A stretch of DNA of 64,000 bases from NCBI GenBank assembly GCA_036435485.1, contig CM071601.1, forward strand, positions 183,866,939-183,930,938, written 5' to 3'. This document shows, one piece after another, positions 10,538 to 22,539 of this stretch (position 1 is the first letter of the stretch; each line of letters starts with the position of its first letter). This stretch comes from Saposhnikovia divaricata. Lineage: Eukaryota; Streptophyta; Magnoliopsida; Apiales; Apiaceae. The notes below the pieces were generated by a model, which saw only the letters and a list, made by a program, of their open reading frames with translations, had not been told where the DNA came from and did no database searches. The position numbers and the translations under genes were made by a program.

Positions 10538-13500
10538 TATAATTTATACTATAATATATTTCATAATGTAATACATTTTATATAAAAGTCATTGATGCAT
10601 CGTATAACAAATAACCTTGTATTATTAAAATCGAAATATTAAAACATTTTTAGACTCTAAGTGTTTAAGATGTATTTCATATCAAATCCATTTGGTTATT
10701 TTAATGATTTAAATTCATTTAAAAATTGATTATATGTAATATTTTATAACAAAATTAAATATTAAAATATTAAAATTAATGCACAGAATATAATTTATTT
10801 ATATAATATTAATAATACTTTTTATAATGTATAAATATTATACTGTGTTATATAACACTTGATTGAAAATTTCTGGTTTTCGGATTTCGGGTATTATCCA
10901 AATCCAAAAATTTTCGGGTTTCGGGTATACCCGAAATCCATTGGATCGGGTTCGGGTTTCAGTTTTCGGGTATTTTTCGGGTTCGGGTCGGGTTCGGGTT
11001 TTATCCAAAAAATCGGGTTTGGATTTGGATTTTGCCAAACCCGACCCGATTGCCATCCCTAGTTTGGGGTATCTTAAAACAAGTAACTTAAAACTTAAAA
11101 TGATAAACGTCATATAAATGATAAGTAAAACAATACTTATAAGTTATTAGGTGTTTGGTGAAATATTTGTTAAATTGAATAAAAAAATTAATTATTTAAT
11201 CCAATATTCGCAATACATGCATTTTAAATTAAAAGGACATTTAAATACATAAATGTAAAAATTTAAATTATTAAACAAGTTAAAAAAAATAGAGTACTAA
11301 AATATAAGTTGAGAAAAACGTACATCGTTACAAACTTTCAACGAGTAAAGTGCACTTTGTGTACTTTAAAATCACTTTAAAATCGAACTTATGCAATACT
11401 GTACAAACAATTTACTTACACGTTGTGTACTGCCGTCAGCCTGGCACTAACTACGTTAATTTCACAGGGGTAAAAATGTATTTTCCCATCCATTTCTATA
11501 AATTAAATGGAAAATGAAAATTAGGGCATTTCAATCCATTGATCGTTCACTTGTTTTGATGATTTGTATAGCTTCATATGATTGTATAGATTCAATTTAT
11601 ATGTTTAATTGCATCGTTTGTGTACGAATTAGAGTAAATCGAATTTAGGTTCTTGACCTAATTTGGGACTTTTTGATTGGGGAATCGTTCACTTGTTTTG
11701 ATGGTTCGATTAGCTTCCTATGGTCATTGACAATTGATTTGAGTATTTAACTGCTATGTTTATGTTCGATTTTGCTAAAAACGAGTTAAAGGTTTTTGTT
11801 AGTTTATAAAATTAATTGTATCTTACGTATGTGTTCTTGTTCATGTAATTGATGTTGGTCATTAGTTTTATTGTTGTCTAAGCTTTCTTTTGACACCAAA
11901 ATCTTGAAGTTACGTTCCCGAATTATGCGAAGTCGAATTTTAGCCGGAGTTAAGTTTAAGCTCACCGGATTTTGCTCGGTGGTGTCGATTACGGCTTGTT
12001 TTTGGTCAGTTTTGTTGTGTTATAAGTTGCTTAGAAGCTTAAGGTTGACTTGGTATCGATTTAGAGTGTAAACAAGGCATCACCGGAGTTGTTTTGGTCG
12101 CCGGAAATTTGCGGAAGGTGGTGATGTTCTTGAATTTTGATTTTTCTTTTTAATTTAATGAAATGGATGGGATAATACATTTTTACCCCTAAGAAATTAA
12201 TGGAGTTAGTGTGAGGCTGACGTCAGTACACAACGTGTAAGTAAATTGTTTATACACTAGTGCAGATGCTCAATTTTAAAGTTCGGTATTGCAAGTGGTG
12301 TCTAGGCCAAACTTCATATACACAAAATGCACTTTACTCAACTTTCAATTTATCAACATATAAGTGATAAGTTAAGTTCATAAGTTGGTTAGACAAACAC
12401 CCTTAATAAGTTCTTATGGGCTTATAAGCTATAAGTTGCCTTAAATAAGTGATGCCAAACAGGCCACGTACGACAAAAATTTGTAAAACCAAAAAAAAAA
12501 AAACATACTTTGAACTTTACAGCAATCCACTGAGCAAGTTACAAAGAAACTTTAAGTTGCATATAGAGTATAAAATTGTCAAGGATGCCGGACGGAGTTT
12601 CAAAAAGCCAGGAAACAAAGATGAGATAGAACAAGGGGCTCAAAATTAAGAGTTTGGTAAAAAAAAAATAATCAAAAATTGACCAAAAGCCAGCTATTCA
12701 ACTCATAATTCTATAAATCGCATTATTTTAGAATTATTACAGCTGCAGTAAACCTCAAGTGATCCAAAAAAAAGTAAAATTTTAAGACTTATTACCTTCT
12801 ACAAGTAAAAGATAGGTAACATAAATTAGCAATATTTACATATACATATTACATAATTATTCTAATTATAGAACATTTCTCACAATCATATGATTAGAAT
12901 TCTATCCACTTACGAAAATTTAAATTTAAATCTACATAATAATAGATATTAGTAATTTTTGGGTTAATACAAACTCAATAGCTCATCAAAGATTACCCAA
13001 TCCAATCCTGATACGATTACTTGGATAATCCCACCAGAGTAATATGATCATTCAACTGGGAAAATTCCCACGCATTTACAACCAACCAATATGTTTAACA
13101 TTATTTACCCAGTTCTCTTCCTGCCAAGTTTCTAAACACACAAATTATAAGGCTTCAAACAGTCGTATGCAGTTTAACTTGCAGGGGAGTAGGGGACATG
13201 TTACAGGGCATAAAAGCGAATGGGAAAAAATTAACTCCAAGCAGTTAAGCACTTCATCAGAACAAGATATTTGATCACTATATTACACTTGGAAGATATA
13301 CAGCATAATGAAGGATATCCCACTGAAAAAGAAGTTCATCATACCTCAATTTGCCGTTGAATTAGTTTTCTTTGTTCTTCTAATTGAGAGTCCGATATAT
13401 ATCGATTGCTACCAAAATACTGTTCAAATTTCACATCAATATCAGAAGCCTGAGAGGAGCTCGGGGTGGGCTTTGGGAACTGAGGGAAAGAGAATTCTGC

Positions 13501-16500
13501 AGGTCCACCAACGGTTGCAAACTGAGGTTTCAGTGTGCTGGGTCCAGAAGTTGCTTCTCCACTGGAATTCCCAGTGCTAGAGCCAGCCATAGATCTGTCT
13601 GTTTGCAGAGGTAAAGCGTATCCTGGGGACCTGCAAAAAACAAATTAACTATTAGTGCATCTAGGCGCAAAATATCAAATGCAGTCTTGCATGGCCGGTG
13701 GCCCGGTATATATGAGTGCAGGTCTGTTACAGTATAGTAATTACAATATTCATGTTTAAGCTAAGAAATATTCAATTAGTGTACAAATAATTTACCTACT
13801 AATGCATTAACTCAAACTCATCTATAGGAAGGAAAAACAAAAACGAGTTATCAACATTCTCTGCTTATAGAAGAGGGAAAGATAGGTTTATATCTTCAAT
13901 CTACCATCGTAAAGATACTTAATTCCTTGGCTCTTTTTAGTGAAGGGGATCCTAACAAGTGGCTTGGTGATAAACTGACGAATTTCTCGCAAGATATTGT
14001 TAACCATAATACATACAAACAACCAATCACCTTCCTATTTATGAAAGTGTGATCTTTTGATTGTGAATTTAACAAATAGATAAAATGTCATTACTAACTG
14101 TTTCCCAGGTCATATATTTGCACAATCATTCTCAGTGTGTTATTAAACGCCCAAGGCCTCTTGAAGGATAAGCGCAACGCCCAACACGCGCTTGATTCAT
14201 TGAAGACAAGTAAATATACATAAATCATGGTGTATAATGTAATACATATAGATTTATAGATAAAAAGACATTTATAAGCAAAACAAAATTACGATAATAA
14301 TAAAACAACTAAATCAGCACATGAATTCAAAGTCTATAATACTTACAGTCAAAGTAACAAAGAAATGCACAGTTAATTCACTATTGTTCATCATCATCTT
14401 CATCTTCATACAACACTCAAATTCGGATATAATCACATATTTACACTGATAATATGTATATAAAATCACTATATATAGCTAATAGCTTAGTATAATCAGT
14501 GATATATAACTATATAGCTAACTATAGCTTAGTATAGACTAATAAGTGATAAAGAAACAATTAGAAGATAGTTCTACGCATACAAAGTGTGTATAATCAG
14601 TATACAGAGTAAATTAGTGCATCTGGGTCTGTGTGTTATGTGCATATCAGTGCATGTGTGTAGTATAACAGAGCGTGTATATATGTACAGAAGAGTTAGG
14701 TGTGTTTCAGTCGCTGTTTGTATAGATGGAAGGAGAAGAGGTCGTGTATATAAGTGTTGGCTGAAAAAGGGGTTTATATGACCCAGTCAAGCGGGAGGGT
14801 TATATTTCGTTTTCCATTGCTTCCCATAACATCCAGCCAAATACTTTCTTATACAGACCCAGGAAAGCCTAGAATAACTATACTTTGACTACAGAGTACA
14901 TGTAACATAGCCAAAATATTTCACCATTTATTTATGATAACTACATCCGTATCCATGCACAACCCCCACATTAGTCATTTGGATGAAATACATAGCAGAT
15001 ATAATCAGTAGGCTACAATCACATCTCACAAAATTAGTTGTGGTGTATAATTTATTTCTAAAGAAAGATCTCACCCTTCAAGATTTGCAAAATACTGGCA
15101 TAACTATAAGTAACAGTCATGAATCATACTAGAAATGTATATACAAACTATTTCATCCATTACTCTTCAATCCAATATAGACTTAGACCATAGTCAAATG
15201 TCTGGTACATGTTAAACCCAGGTCAAACATGCTACCTTCGTAAACAAATATAAGAAAGTGAGAAGGAGAAATACCAGACTAGCGTACTCGGTGATGGGTA
15301 TACATAAGATTTTTCATATATTGCAGCGGCGGCAGCAGCAGCCCGTTGTCTGGCCTGTTGTGGGCTGATCTTAGCATTTGCTGCACCATCACTGGTTGAG
15401 CCCTGAGAAGGTGTATTCGACATATTTGTTCCTGTACCCCAATAAAATATGTTAGCATCAACACAATATGTGAAGTTTAAATTTAACAATTTTTCAGCCA
15501 TATATTTGAGATGTACATATGGCTCTCTGACCAAATGGCATTAGAAAAACTAGCTAGGAAAGTGAAACTGTTGTTTTTCTTGTGTTTCCGACTTGGAAAG
15601 CAAAGAAAAGAAATTAAGTGCTTTATTCTCATACTCTTGTCCTTTTATATTAGAAGGCGGTAGAACATGTAGCACAACATTTATTAATGTCATAATAATA
15701 AGAGTAAAGTTGGTAGTCCTGAAATTTCATGAATTGCCTTCCATATATCATTCTAGTTCTTCCCACATGGAAAAAAAGTTTTGGAGACAAAATAAGCCTT
15801 TTTCCATTACAATATTATATTTTCCTTCCTTAAAAAACTTAGGACATGATAGGAAACAAAACAAAGGTGTTGGAACTCTTATCTTTTGTTTTGTTTCATC
15901 TAGATAAAACTTGGGATTTAGAAACATGTTAAAGTTTGCATTTCAACAATAATCACATATAAAAAATGTTGCAAAGTTATCGATGTCAAGCAGTCTTCTA
16001 TAGGAAATCTTTTTCTTTATCTTGACAGTAAACTATTCAACCTAAAATAACTATAAAAACTGTGAATCATCAATTGCAGTAGAAATTCAATCCATAGTTT
16101 GATGTAAAAACAAATAAATAACAGGTAAAAAAACTACTCCAGATAAGAGAGCATCAATACCGTGTTGGTGAACATTAGCATGGGAACCGGCTGTACTTGC
16201 CCCATTTTCGGATGGTACAACAAGGGCTCTGCAAGTAGGACAAGTGTGTTGCCTCTCTAACCAAGACCGAAGGCAGTGAACATGAAAAAGATGACCACAG
16301 ATTAGTTTCTTGGCTGTCGTCATCTCCTCGCGACAGATGATGCAGGTTGCATCGCTCCTGCACAAATACAAAACATAGTAAAAAAAATGTAAATCAGCGA
16401 GAAGATTATGAGAGTATCGACATGCAAAATGCTTATTTACAAAAAAGTACTCACGAATCAATCTCTTCTGGTGTAGCATCGGGAAAACGGTCATTCATGT

Positions 16501-18916
16501 TGGAAGTGATCTTCCGGTAACGAATGTAATCAGCAACACGGATTTTAAAGTTACGGAAAGTCTCATAAAGCTCCCGAATCAAATGAAGAGGCACACCATA
16601 GTTCCTGAAGAAAACCAAGCATCATTGAAAAACTACCATCAATTTTTGAAACACAACTATAGGAAACATTAACAGTCATGTGATTTTCAAATATAATTAG
16701 AAACAAGTACTACACTAGCGATGAGGGTTAGAGATGTAAATGATCAAACATGCACCAAGTATGAAGGTAGACATACAAACGCTGCATTCAATTATTTGAA
16801 ACAAATATACATAAAAAAAATTATAATACCTCTAGCAGTTATATGAATATTTTCACGACGATTAACAGAAACAAGAAACTTTGTAAATATTACTTACATG
16901 AAAATCACAAGGAAGAAACACAAGTACATAGACAAGTGCAATAAGTCCCGAATCAGTTCCAGGTAAAATGTATAGACAGCCTTTTTTTCCCACTGTCCTT
17001 CCATAAGCATGTCACTGACATAGAATACATATTTTACGAATGTTGATACTGTTGATGTTGCCAAAATCATGTACCTGAAAGACAATGTATACAAAGATTC
17101 AATAATGGCTACAAATTGTCCAAAGCATACTATTAAAAATTTGGAAAATCTTGGGACAAGCAAGATTGCATTTTAGAGCAACTGCCTTGAATAACCAAAA
17201 GTGATATCGAACACATCAAAACTGGCATCTATATGATCAGTATACATCCATATTAGTACAACAAGAATGCAGAAAAAGAATTGGTGATTTATGAAAGAAA
17301 AGGTATTCTGTAGGAGTATTAGCACATCCAACAACAAAGTAAGCCAGCCAACATTTGGGAAGTTGTCAATCATCAAAATGTTTTTTTCCCAAAAAATCTC
17401 TAGTAAAATATGCATTTGAACATTTTAATGAGTTATACAACACCTTGAAAACAACTTAACCGGTTGCAAACAAAAAAGTTTCATTAGTTTAAGCAACAGA
17501 AGGAAATGTCAGGAAATCCAGCTAAAGAAATTAGCATCTTCCGATCTCTCCCTTTTTCCCACTTCTTGATTTAATTTTTTTTAACCACCTATACAGTCAT
17601 TATATGAGGAGTGATGATATCTACTAGTAAAAAATGGTACACACAAAACAACTGCCAAATCCCATTGGTCTACCTACACTATCCTCTTTCAAGTTTTAGT
17701 AAACAATAAGCTCAAATTCAGGGCCAAACTTACGACTAAACATCTAAAGGTGACTAAATGGTAGACACCTTAGGGATTACAGTCATATTACAAATGTCAA
17801 TCCTGCGTAAAATTTAATTTGATTAAATCTATGTTTCTACATCAAATAATCATTTTCATTTCTGTTCATAAAAAGTTTATAGACAGATATCTAGTAAAAA
17901 TTATAATTTTTTTATCGACAAATATATCATAGTGTAAATTTCAGTGAAGAAAAATTGTTACTACAAAAGAACAAGGAGAAAAGTCGTGCAGAGAGGATGG
18001 GTAACGTATTACTTTCTGGCTTTACTCAGAAGCTACTTGTTAGTAATAAGTAGTTTCCTTTAAGTATAAAATATGAGAACAAAATTACCCAATAAACCCA
18101 TTAATATAACAATGACCACTAATTAATGAAGCTTTTATTGTTTTTTGCTAATTTAATCAAGGAGTACTGCTTACGAGACTCAATATTTCATTACTAAAGA
18201 TATGCTAAAATTTATAACTTGATCAATAAAAAAGTTATGAGTTCCTTGGAGGCTTAGACGATCATACATCGCAAGTTCGTTTCAAAATTAAAAGAAAGAT
18301 AAGTCATGAATGCTCAATTAAGAAATACAGTATGGTATAATAACTCACTGGAAAAAATAATAATAATAATAATAATAACTTACTCGAACGCAAAAAAGAG
18401 AGAAACTGACGCCTGGCGGGTCTCTATTAAATACTTCACCGAATTATACAAAAAGAGACTGTCAAGTAGAAAAAGGAACCCCATAAAAGAGACAATTCGG
18501 ATATGAGACAACATGGGGACTGACGGTGTCGTTTCTATATATTCAACTCTCTTCTGAGCCAACCAATGCAAAGCCTTTATCAACAAAAGAGCCGTAACCA
18601 TAGAAAGAAAAGTAACTGAAAAATCCTGGCGGAAAATAGTAATAGCAAAAAGTATTTCCATCACTTCCCGCCACGACTGCTCATTAAGCCTTTCAACCTC
18701 CGCCTCACGGAGCGAACCAAGGAAAATCTTCTTAGTCAGTTGCCACAATATGCACATCACAACCAGCCCCATATTAAGTAGAAGCACCAAACTGACCTTT
18801 GAAGTCGATAAATAAACCATTGCCGGATAGAACTGCAGTCGACTACTAAAAGCATGATAAATAACAGCTAAGGTAGCAATTAAGCTAACCCCTGCGTACG
18901 TTTGTAACCTCATCAT
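9569..18916 (-). CDS. HRD1: ERAD E3 ubiquitin-protein ligase HRD1 (synoviolin), seven coding exons
   Basis: RING-type E3 ligase of the ER membrane; with its partners it retrotranslocates and ubiquitinates misfolded ER proteins (ERAD). Coding exons read on the minus strand: 18384-18916, 16898-17074, 16455-16604, 16161-16357, 15275-15431, 13345-13630 and 9569-9715. All introns are GT-AG, and the joined length of 1647 nt gives 548 aa with no internal stop. Exon 1 encodes the multi-spanning membrane part (FSSRLQFYPAMVYLSTSK, REAEVERLNEQSWREVMEIL), which is very close to plant HRD1. Exon 4 has the RING-H2 finger at about residues 292-332 (CIICREE, CGHLFHVHC, CPTC, all ligands present). The C-terminal part is Ala-, Ser- and Gln-rich and ends in a serine run plus NSDRED; it is longer than in Arabidopsis. 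The start is the first of two adjacent ATGs at 18916; an upstream in-frame TTG is not used. Intron 6 is 3.6 kb and full of transposons. Confidence 0.95.
10288..11061. mobile_element. Inverted-repeat MITE with GGGATGGCAA ends (HRD1 intron 6)
   Basis: The left end reads TAGGGATGGCAA and the right end TTGCCATCCCTA. Both arms, about 150 bp each, are rich in CCCGAA or its complement. The central part is AT-rich and without a gene. The ends resemble hAT-type MITEs of plants. I could not find a convincing 8-bp target duplication. Confidence 0.6.
10465..10528. repeat. Compound microsatellite (AT)14(GT)18
   Basis: A pure AT run from 10465 to 10492 passes directly into a pure GT run to 10528. It lies in the left arm of the MITE, within HRD1 intron 6, and is probably highly variable in length. 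Confidence 0.95.
11062..12465. mobile_element. MITE remnant split by a Mutator-like insertion
   Basis: Sequence at 11062-11332 (GTTTGGGGTATCTTAAA and following) and the reverse complement of 12349-12465 (CTGTTTGGCATCACTTA and following) resemble each other as terminal inverted repeats, with shared ACTTATAAG-type motifs. GGCCTGTTTGGC is a frequent end of plant hAT-like MITEs. Removing the inner element would leave about 400 bp. The borders are approximate. Confidence 0.45.
11342..12339. mobile_element. Mutator-like foldback element, 998 bp, in HRD1 intron 6
   Basis: Terminal inverted repeats of roughly 180-190 bp begin with GAGTAAAGTGCA and include AAACAATTTACTTACACG and GTTGTGTACTG in both arms. 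The 9-bp sequence AACTTTCAA flanks it exactly on both sides (11333-11341 and 12340-12348), the target-site length of Mutator elements. No transposase is present. The inner 600 bp contains two diverged copies of a roughly 130-bp segment (TCGTTCACTTGTTTTGATG) and a GC-richer part near 11900-12110 that could be captured host sequence, but I see no recognisable protein. Confidence 0.85.
12466..13344. other. HRD1 intron 6, remainder
   Basis: Intronic sequence with no gene and no recognisable repeat. It ends at the donor GTATGA of exon 6 (minus strand). Confidence 0.6.
13631..15274. other. HRD1 intron 5
   Basis: 1.64-kb GT-AG intron on the minus strand, AT-rich, with runs of TATAGCTA-like sequence near 14460-14530. 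No gene is seen in it on either strand. Confidence 0.8.
17075..18383. other. HRD1 intron 1 of the coding region
   Basis: 1.3-kb intron between the membrane-domain exons. The junction is GA|G, giving Glu, with donor GTAAGT and acceptor TTTCAG. A short (ATT)n run lies near 18355-18378. No gene is seen in it. Confidence 0.85.
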
Positions 18917-19400
18917 CTTTAATCTATACAACTACAACACTGCATCATAAACAATATAATCCAATCAGTTGACACATACATTTATATATACAACTAGATA
19001 TGTACAAAAACCTAAATCGTAAAATTCAAGCAACACGAAACAAATTGATCATCTAACAAAACTTACGCACAATTTCCGAAAGCACACAAATAAATCAAAA
19101 TCTCACAAATATGCTAAAATCAATCAGTACTTGTGCAAATGACATCTAAAACTCAATAATTGACTAAACTTAGATGAAAAAAACAACAAATACATCCACA
19201 AACATGATACAAATCAGCTGAATGATGAATCAAACGATATGTAAACTGTAACGTAACAATTAAACGTGTTTAAATATAGAGATGTTATGATATTGGTACC
19301 TGAATGTATTTTGGACTGAATGATTCAGATTTGCTCGAACAGAAGCCCTATAAATAAAATTGAAGCATGATAATGATAATGATAATAAATTAGGGGAAAA
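18917..19400 (-). other. HRD1 5' UTR with a probable intron
   Basis: The minus strand has a good donor (TTCAG|GTACC, intron from 19299) and an acceptor (TGTTGTAG, intron end 18932) just 15 nt before the ATG. This implies a 368-bp intron within the leader and a noncoding first exon upstream of 19300. The right border is a guess, since no clear TATA box is seen. Confidence 0.45.
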
Positions 19401-19474
19401 TTAATTTGTGATTGTCGGGGGGAGAAGGGTTGAAGACGGATGTGTAGGTGACTCGTCACCGGTGGGAATATTAT

Positions 19475-19493
19475 CCAATGGGATTTTCCCACG
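19475..19493 (+). promoter_or_regulatory. ER stress response element (ERSE) upstream of HRD1
   Basis: The sequence reads CCAAT, nine bases, then CCACG, an exact match to the ERSE consensus bound by NF-Y plus bZIP unfolded-protein-response factors. The CCACG half overlaps a CACGTG box (19490-19495). It lies about 175 bp upstream of the inferred end of the first noncoding exon. Its orientation is opposite to the gene, which is tolerated for this element. Confidence 0.6.
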
Positions 19494-19570
19494 TGTACCG
19501 CCTCTTTCCTTCTGATTTATTGGTATTATTTACTTTTTTAAAAAAGATTTATCGGTATTCAATATATTCC

Positions 19571-19840
19571 AAACGAAACGAAACGAAACTTACTCAGTTA
19601 TAATACCACTCAAAGGTCAAAGTGGTGTCTGAGGAGGGTAGATGTACGCAGACCATGCCCCTATTTATACAATAGGGAGGCTATTTTCGTAGGACCCTCG
19701 GCCATTACAAATATAGAAATATAAATACAGAAACGAAACCTAATACAAACTAAGAAACTCACACACACGCAGGAGTCGAACCCCTGACCTCCTTCAAAGG
19801 AGGCCAGTGGCTCAACCACTGCACCAACATGTTGTTGGCT
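19571..19840 (-). mobile_element. tRNA-derived SINE
   Basis: On the minus strand the 5' part has a pol III A box (TGGTGCAGTGGTTG, 19813-19826) and B box (GGTTCGACTCC, 19772-19782), spaced as in a tRNA. The body carries GGTCTGCGTACATC and CCTCCTCAGACACC, a central region resembling Au-type plant SINEs, and ends in TTCGT-like repeats. A 15-bp imperfect target duplication (13 of 15 identical) flanks it at 19556-19570 and 19841-19855. It lies upstream of HRD1 and in the same orientation. Confidence 0.82.
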
Positions 19841-19924
19841 TATTTAATATACTCCGTACTTACCTATTAAAGAATTTTGTTTTCTTAAATTATTTAAGTG
19901 ATAAAACTATTGATTCCTGGTATT

Positions 19925-21402
19925 TAGGGCTGTGATTCGAGTCGAGCCTAACGAGCTATTAAACGAGCCGAGCCTAACGAGCTGTTAAACGAGCCTAACG
20001 AGTTTCTGAAAATTACTTATTTTGTTTGTTAAAATCTCCAAAAAAATAATTTTTTATTTTTTGAAAATTTGGGAATATCATTTAATTAGATATATCTTGA
20101 CATCCGTACGGTTGGATCATCGAGAAATATTTTTAAAAAAATAGAAACAATAATTTGGGACGATGCACTAGTTACGAGTACTAGACAATATAGTAGTGTT
20201 CTATTAAGATCTCCAATCAAATTAATTTTTTATTTTTTAAGAATTTGGAATATCATTTAATTATATATATCTTGACATCCGTACGGTTGGATCGTCGAGA
20301 ACTATTTTTCAAAAAATAGAAACAATAATATGGGACAAATCACTAGTTACTAGTACTAGTCAGATTAGTAGTGTTCTACTAAGATCTCCAACCAAATTAA
20401 TTTTTTATTTTTTGAAAATTTGGGAATATCATTAAATTATATATATCTTGACATCCGTATGGTTGGATCGTCGATAAATATTTTTTTAAAAATAGAAACA
20501 ATAATATGAATGACTAGTGCTTTTGGGCTTTTTTTATTTGCATAATTTTTGGGCTTTGTTTAGACTTGTAAGTTGATACATGTGATTTTTTTTAACACTA
20601 ACATATTAGGCCCAATATCAAATACATATGATTCTAAGCCCGACCTAAATCTAATATTTATACCTAACCTAAAAACTAAAACAACGTAACATGTCTCTCT
20701 CTCTCCCATTCTTATCTCCTCTCTCTTTTCTTTCTTTCTTTTGTTCTTCATGTTCTACACACAAATACACAATCAAACACACTTTTGACTGTGATTTTGA
20801 TATCCAAACACCATCATATATATACTTAAATCACTCTTCTCCTCAAGCTCTATCTATCTATGTAATAATATATCGATTTTCACGTTTTTGATTTCCGGGC
20901 CATTTATTTAAAATGGTTCGGTTGTGACATTCGAAGATGTTTTTGATGATTTTGGCAGCACACCCGATTCGCTTTCTTAACAAGCATATTTGATGGATGT
21001 TGTAACTTACTCCTACTAGTCTTGTGGGGTTTTTTTGTTGATTTTAATTGTTAGTTGTTTATGGCCAAGCTAGTGACATACTCGAGTTCAATTGTTTTGT
21101 AACATAGCTGCTTGTTTTCAATCTATGTAATTGTTTTTGTTGATTACATATTTGATCTATGTAATTAATTCTATTTTTTCAATTGTTTTTATAAACGAGC
21201 TCGAGTTCGAGCCGGGTCGAGTTCAAGTTTTCGAGCCGGTTCCATTCGAGTTCGACACATACTCAGTCCGGCTCGTTAAGCTAAACGGGTATGAAATGTT
21301 GTTCGAGCTCGACTCGTATTCGAGTACGAGCCGAGTCGGGTCTGTCTAAATGAGTTCGAGCTCGAGCTGCTCGCGAGCAGCCCGACTCGGATTACAGCCC
21401 TA
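19925..21402. mobile_element. hAT-like non-autonomous element, 1478 bp
   Basis: Terminal inverted repeats read TAGGGCTGTGATTCGAGTCG at the left and the matching TAGGGCTGTAATCCGAGTCG on the minus strand at the right. The flanking 8 bp are CTGGTATT (19917-19924) and CTAGTATT (21403-21410), a one-mismatch duplication of hAT length. The subterminal parts are dense in CGAGCTCGAG-like words. No transposase is seen. Three tandem 175-bp units lie inside. Confidence 0.8.
20032..20510. repeat. Tandem repeat, about 175 bp x 2.8, inside the hAT element
   Basis: The segment with CTTGACATCCGTACGGTTGG recurs with starts near 20098, 20273 and 20449, so the period is 175-176 bp. The copies differ by scattered substitutions. 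The third copy is cut short. Confidence 0.85.
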
Positions 21403-21455
21403 CTAGTATTTTTCTTGTTTTATCGTTAGAAACGTGTTTTTATCTTTATTTATAA

Positions 21456-21590
21456 CTAGTTGATAAAACTGCGCTTCGCGGTGGCATTATAATATTTTTA
21501 AAAAAATTCAATACATTTACGTTATATTATAATATTAATATTAAATTTTAATAATTAAATAATCTTCTCTAATTGTTGTGGAATAAAAAG
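21456..21590 (-). mobile_element. Possible Helitron 3' end (fragment)
   Basis: The minus strand reads a short hairpin-like CGCGAAGCGC, about 10 nt, then CTAG followed by T, the layout of a Helitron 3' terminus (hairpin then CTRR, inserted at A|T). The other end was not identified, so the extent is arbitrary. Confidence 0.35.
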
Positions 21591-22210
21591 TAGGGTGTAA
21601 TTAATTCTGTATTGATTGCAAGGGATTAGGAGCTTCGAGCTTTAATGGTGGCTGCTCTTGTTGTCGGGGACTAACTCGGTCCTAACAAGATGCCTACGTA
21701 CCTTGATGAATATCAAGAATCAAGCCAAAACGTAGTTCTAGAGTTGCCTACGTGGCTTGATGCGCCCTCGCGGCGTAGTGACGTAGTGGCTTGTATGTCC
21801 TTATTCGAGAATTAAGCCTAAAACGTGGTGGGTGACGTATGGAGCTGTGCCCAAAAACGTTCCGTAGAGAATGAGGGGCCAGACCCTTTATATAGGCATT
21901 GGGTGCCTTGGAATTAGGGTAGGGTTTGGTGTCTTGGTGGACAAGTTACCCACTTTAGATAGAATTCTGGATCCTTCCATGAGGAAGGCTGATTCCTATT
22001 GGACTCGTATGTCTTGGGGATACTCTTTGAAAGTATTGGTTCCCTTTTGGACTCAATAACAGAGTTTTTTTATAGGATGATTTAGATACTACGAATTTAT
22101 TGTTATATTTAGGGTTTTGGCCTTATAATTGGGCTTTGACCTTGGACCATTCCAGGTTCATTTAATGTATCATTAAATGTGTCTTTAGGGCTTACTTTCA
22201 GCCCATATCA
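21590..22210 (-). repeat. 3' LTR of a Tat/Ogre-like retrotransposon (inferred)
   Basis: On the minus strand the block begins TGATATGGGC at 22210, directly after a G-rich polypurine tract. A TATA box follows (CTATATAAAGGG, near 21885) and then TACGTAGGCA (near 21690), a phrase common in the R region of Ty3-type Tat/Ogre LTRs. The far end is not clear; 21590 is approximate. A related but diverged segment lies at 59081 onward. Confidence 0.5.
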
Positions 22211-22225
22211 TTTGCCCCCCAACTT
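22211..22225 (-). other. Polypurine tract
   Basis: The minus strand reads AAGTTGGGGGGCAAA immediately before TGATATGG. A G-run followed by CAAA is the usual plus-strand primer of Tat/Ogre and Athila elements. It sets the orientation and the LTR start. Confidence 0.6.
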
Positions 22226-22539
22226 CTAGGAAAACTGATCAGGTTTTCGTAGAAGTTATAATTGTCTTTTTCGAGACTCGGGGTCGTTTTTATCCCTTAC
22301 CTAGGACTTCTTAATTTTCCTATCCTTATATAGGGATTTTGGTTTACGCTAGTGTTTCACATATATCACCTTATTTGTAAAGTGTGGAGCGACCTACACA
22401 TTTACGGTGATTTGCCTTATTCGAGGCTTTAACTTGTGCTTGCTTTAAGCAATTTCGGCACTTTCACAGAACTTTTATGCATTATTAGCATAAATTATTG
22501 CTCACTTTGTCAAGAAAATATTTCTATAATTTTCCTCAT

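Noticed and set aside
10280..11069. 8-bp target duplication for the GGGATGGCAA element
   Set aside because: The flanks TGGGTGTT and GTTTGGGG do not match well enough to claim one.
10859..11117. Frames with repeated GFRVYPKP or SGSGRVR words in HRD1 intron 6
   Set aside because: They are translations of the CCCGAA-rich arms of a MITE.
13308..13614. Plus-strand frames over HRD1 exon 6
   Set aside because: Antisense shadows of the conserved exon.
19772..19826. tRNA gene suggested by A and B boxes
   Set aside because: No cloverleaf with acceptor stem can be closed, and the flanking duplication plus the 3' body identify a SINE.
21871..22059. 62-aa plus-strand frame
   Set aside because: It lies in the LTR-like block opposite to the inferred element direction and resembles no protein.
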